Shown piece after piece: positions 29,942 to 30,167 of a stretch of 30,167 nt of DNA. How positions within the stretch are numbered: position 1 is the stretch's first letter; each line of letters starts with the position of its first letter. The notes beneath the pieces were generated by a model. The model was given only the letters and a program-made list of their open reading frames with translations. It searched no databases and had not been told where the DNA came from. The DNA comes from DATMBL01 sp050735975 (GTDB taxonomy: Bacteria; Desulfobacterota; Binatia; UBA9968): positions 1 through 30,167 of the forward strand of contig JBOHVS010000345.1 in NCBI GenBank assembly GCA_050735975.1, in the 5' to 3' direction. The translations under genes and the position numbers were made by a program.

Positions 29942-30167
29942 AGCAGTTTGCTGAAAAACTTTGTGTGCAGGCTGCTCAAAAAGATCTCAGAGGCGAGGCG
30001 CGCGAAAAATCGATCCTTCGGCAGAGTCTATCGTGAGCGCAGTCGAACGGCTCAGGACACGCTAGGCAGCGGCGTACGTTTGGCTGGAGTCTTGAGTCTC
30101 GAGTAACGCGAGACTCGGAATCCGAGACCCGAAACCGCGTAAGCGCGCAGCCTGTTTAGGTTTGCGC
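29942..30167. repeat. Inverted-repeat element, copy F with head segment, running off the window
   Basis: The head AGCAGTTTGCTGAAAAACTT (29942) precedes the left arm CAGGCTGCTCAAAAAGATCT at 29968 and the family sequence GAGGCGAGGCGCGCG. The centre differs from other copies. It holds a segment with TGAGCGCAGTCGAACGGCTC, then the family-like GGCGTACGTTTGGCTG. A heptamer hairpin follows, with GAGTCTT and GAGTCTC units (30087-30100) and GAGTCTCG pairing CGAGACTC (30109-30116). The right arm is outside the window. Confidence 0.65.

Overview
The window reads like a chromosomal segment of an uncultured, moderately GC-rich, Gram-negative-type bacterium. The best guess is a deltaproteobacterial or Binatota/Desulfobacterota-like lineage. 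The reasons are the housekeeping order rplU-rpmA-obgE-proB-proA-nadD-rsfS-gpmI, a solitary NitT/TauT-type ABC transporter, an F420-type (DUF385) oxidoreductase, and intergenic spaces filled with short-unit repeat arrays. This placement is an inference; no rRNA or tRNA is present to settle it.

Layout, left to right. Positions 1-6636 are all minus strand: a DUF482 acyltransferase-like gene, then a permease / substrate-binding protein / ATPase transporter, then purM, purN and a window-truncated flippase-like membrane protein that overlaps purN by ATGA. Positions 6743-8300 are plus strand: a DUF1178 zinc protein and a class IV aminotransferase. Positions 8513-13360 hold a methionine module on the minus strand: an ArsR-methyltransferase fusion regulator (SahR-like), with a dyad sitting between its -35 and -10, followed by full-length cobalamin-dependent metH. 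Positions 13534-22300 are one long minus-strand housekeeping cluster: rplU, rpmA, terminator, obgE, proB, proA, nadD, rsfS, gpmI, comF. Positions 22520-24697 are a plus-strand lemA/TPM/TPM operon. Positions 24728-29795 are an accessory-looking stretch of small genes: a VOC protein, a DUF5658-like membrane protein, a TPR protein, an F420-type oxidoreductase coupled to an unknown protein, a small unknown, a zinc-ribbon protein and a membrane protein.

The most unusual content is not protein coding. A family of inverted-repeat elements (core about 125 bp, copies A-F) lies at 8385, 17239, 17425, 18839, 21254 and 29968. All have the same orientation. Terminal arms and an internal stem change in compensatory fashion between copies, and where the neighbouring minus-strand gene is intact the element often starts 0-4 nt after its stop codon. 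Copies B, D and E carry a nested insert built of 7-bp units. Separate 6-bp and 8-bp unit arrays, also folded as two inverted arms, sit at other gene ends (5415, 8310, 12295). One of these has become the C-terminus of the methionine regulator. Together they look like a system of 3'-end/intercistronic structured repeats.

Limits: all product names come from reading the translations. No database search, folding or codon-statistics computation was run.
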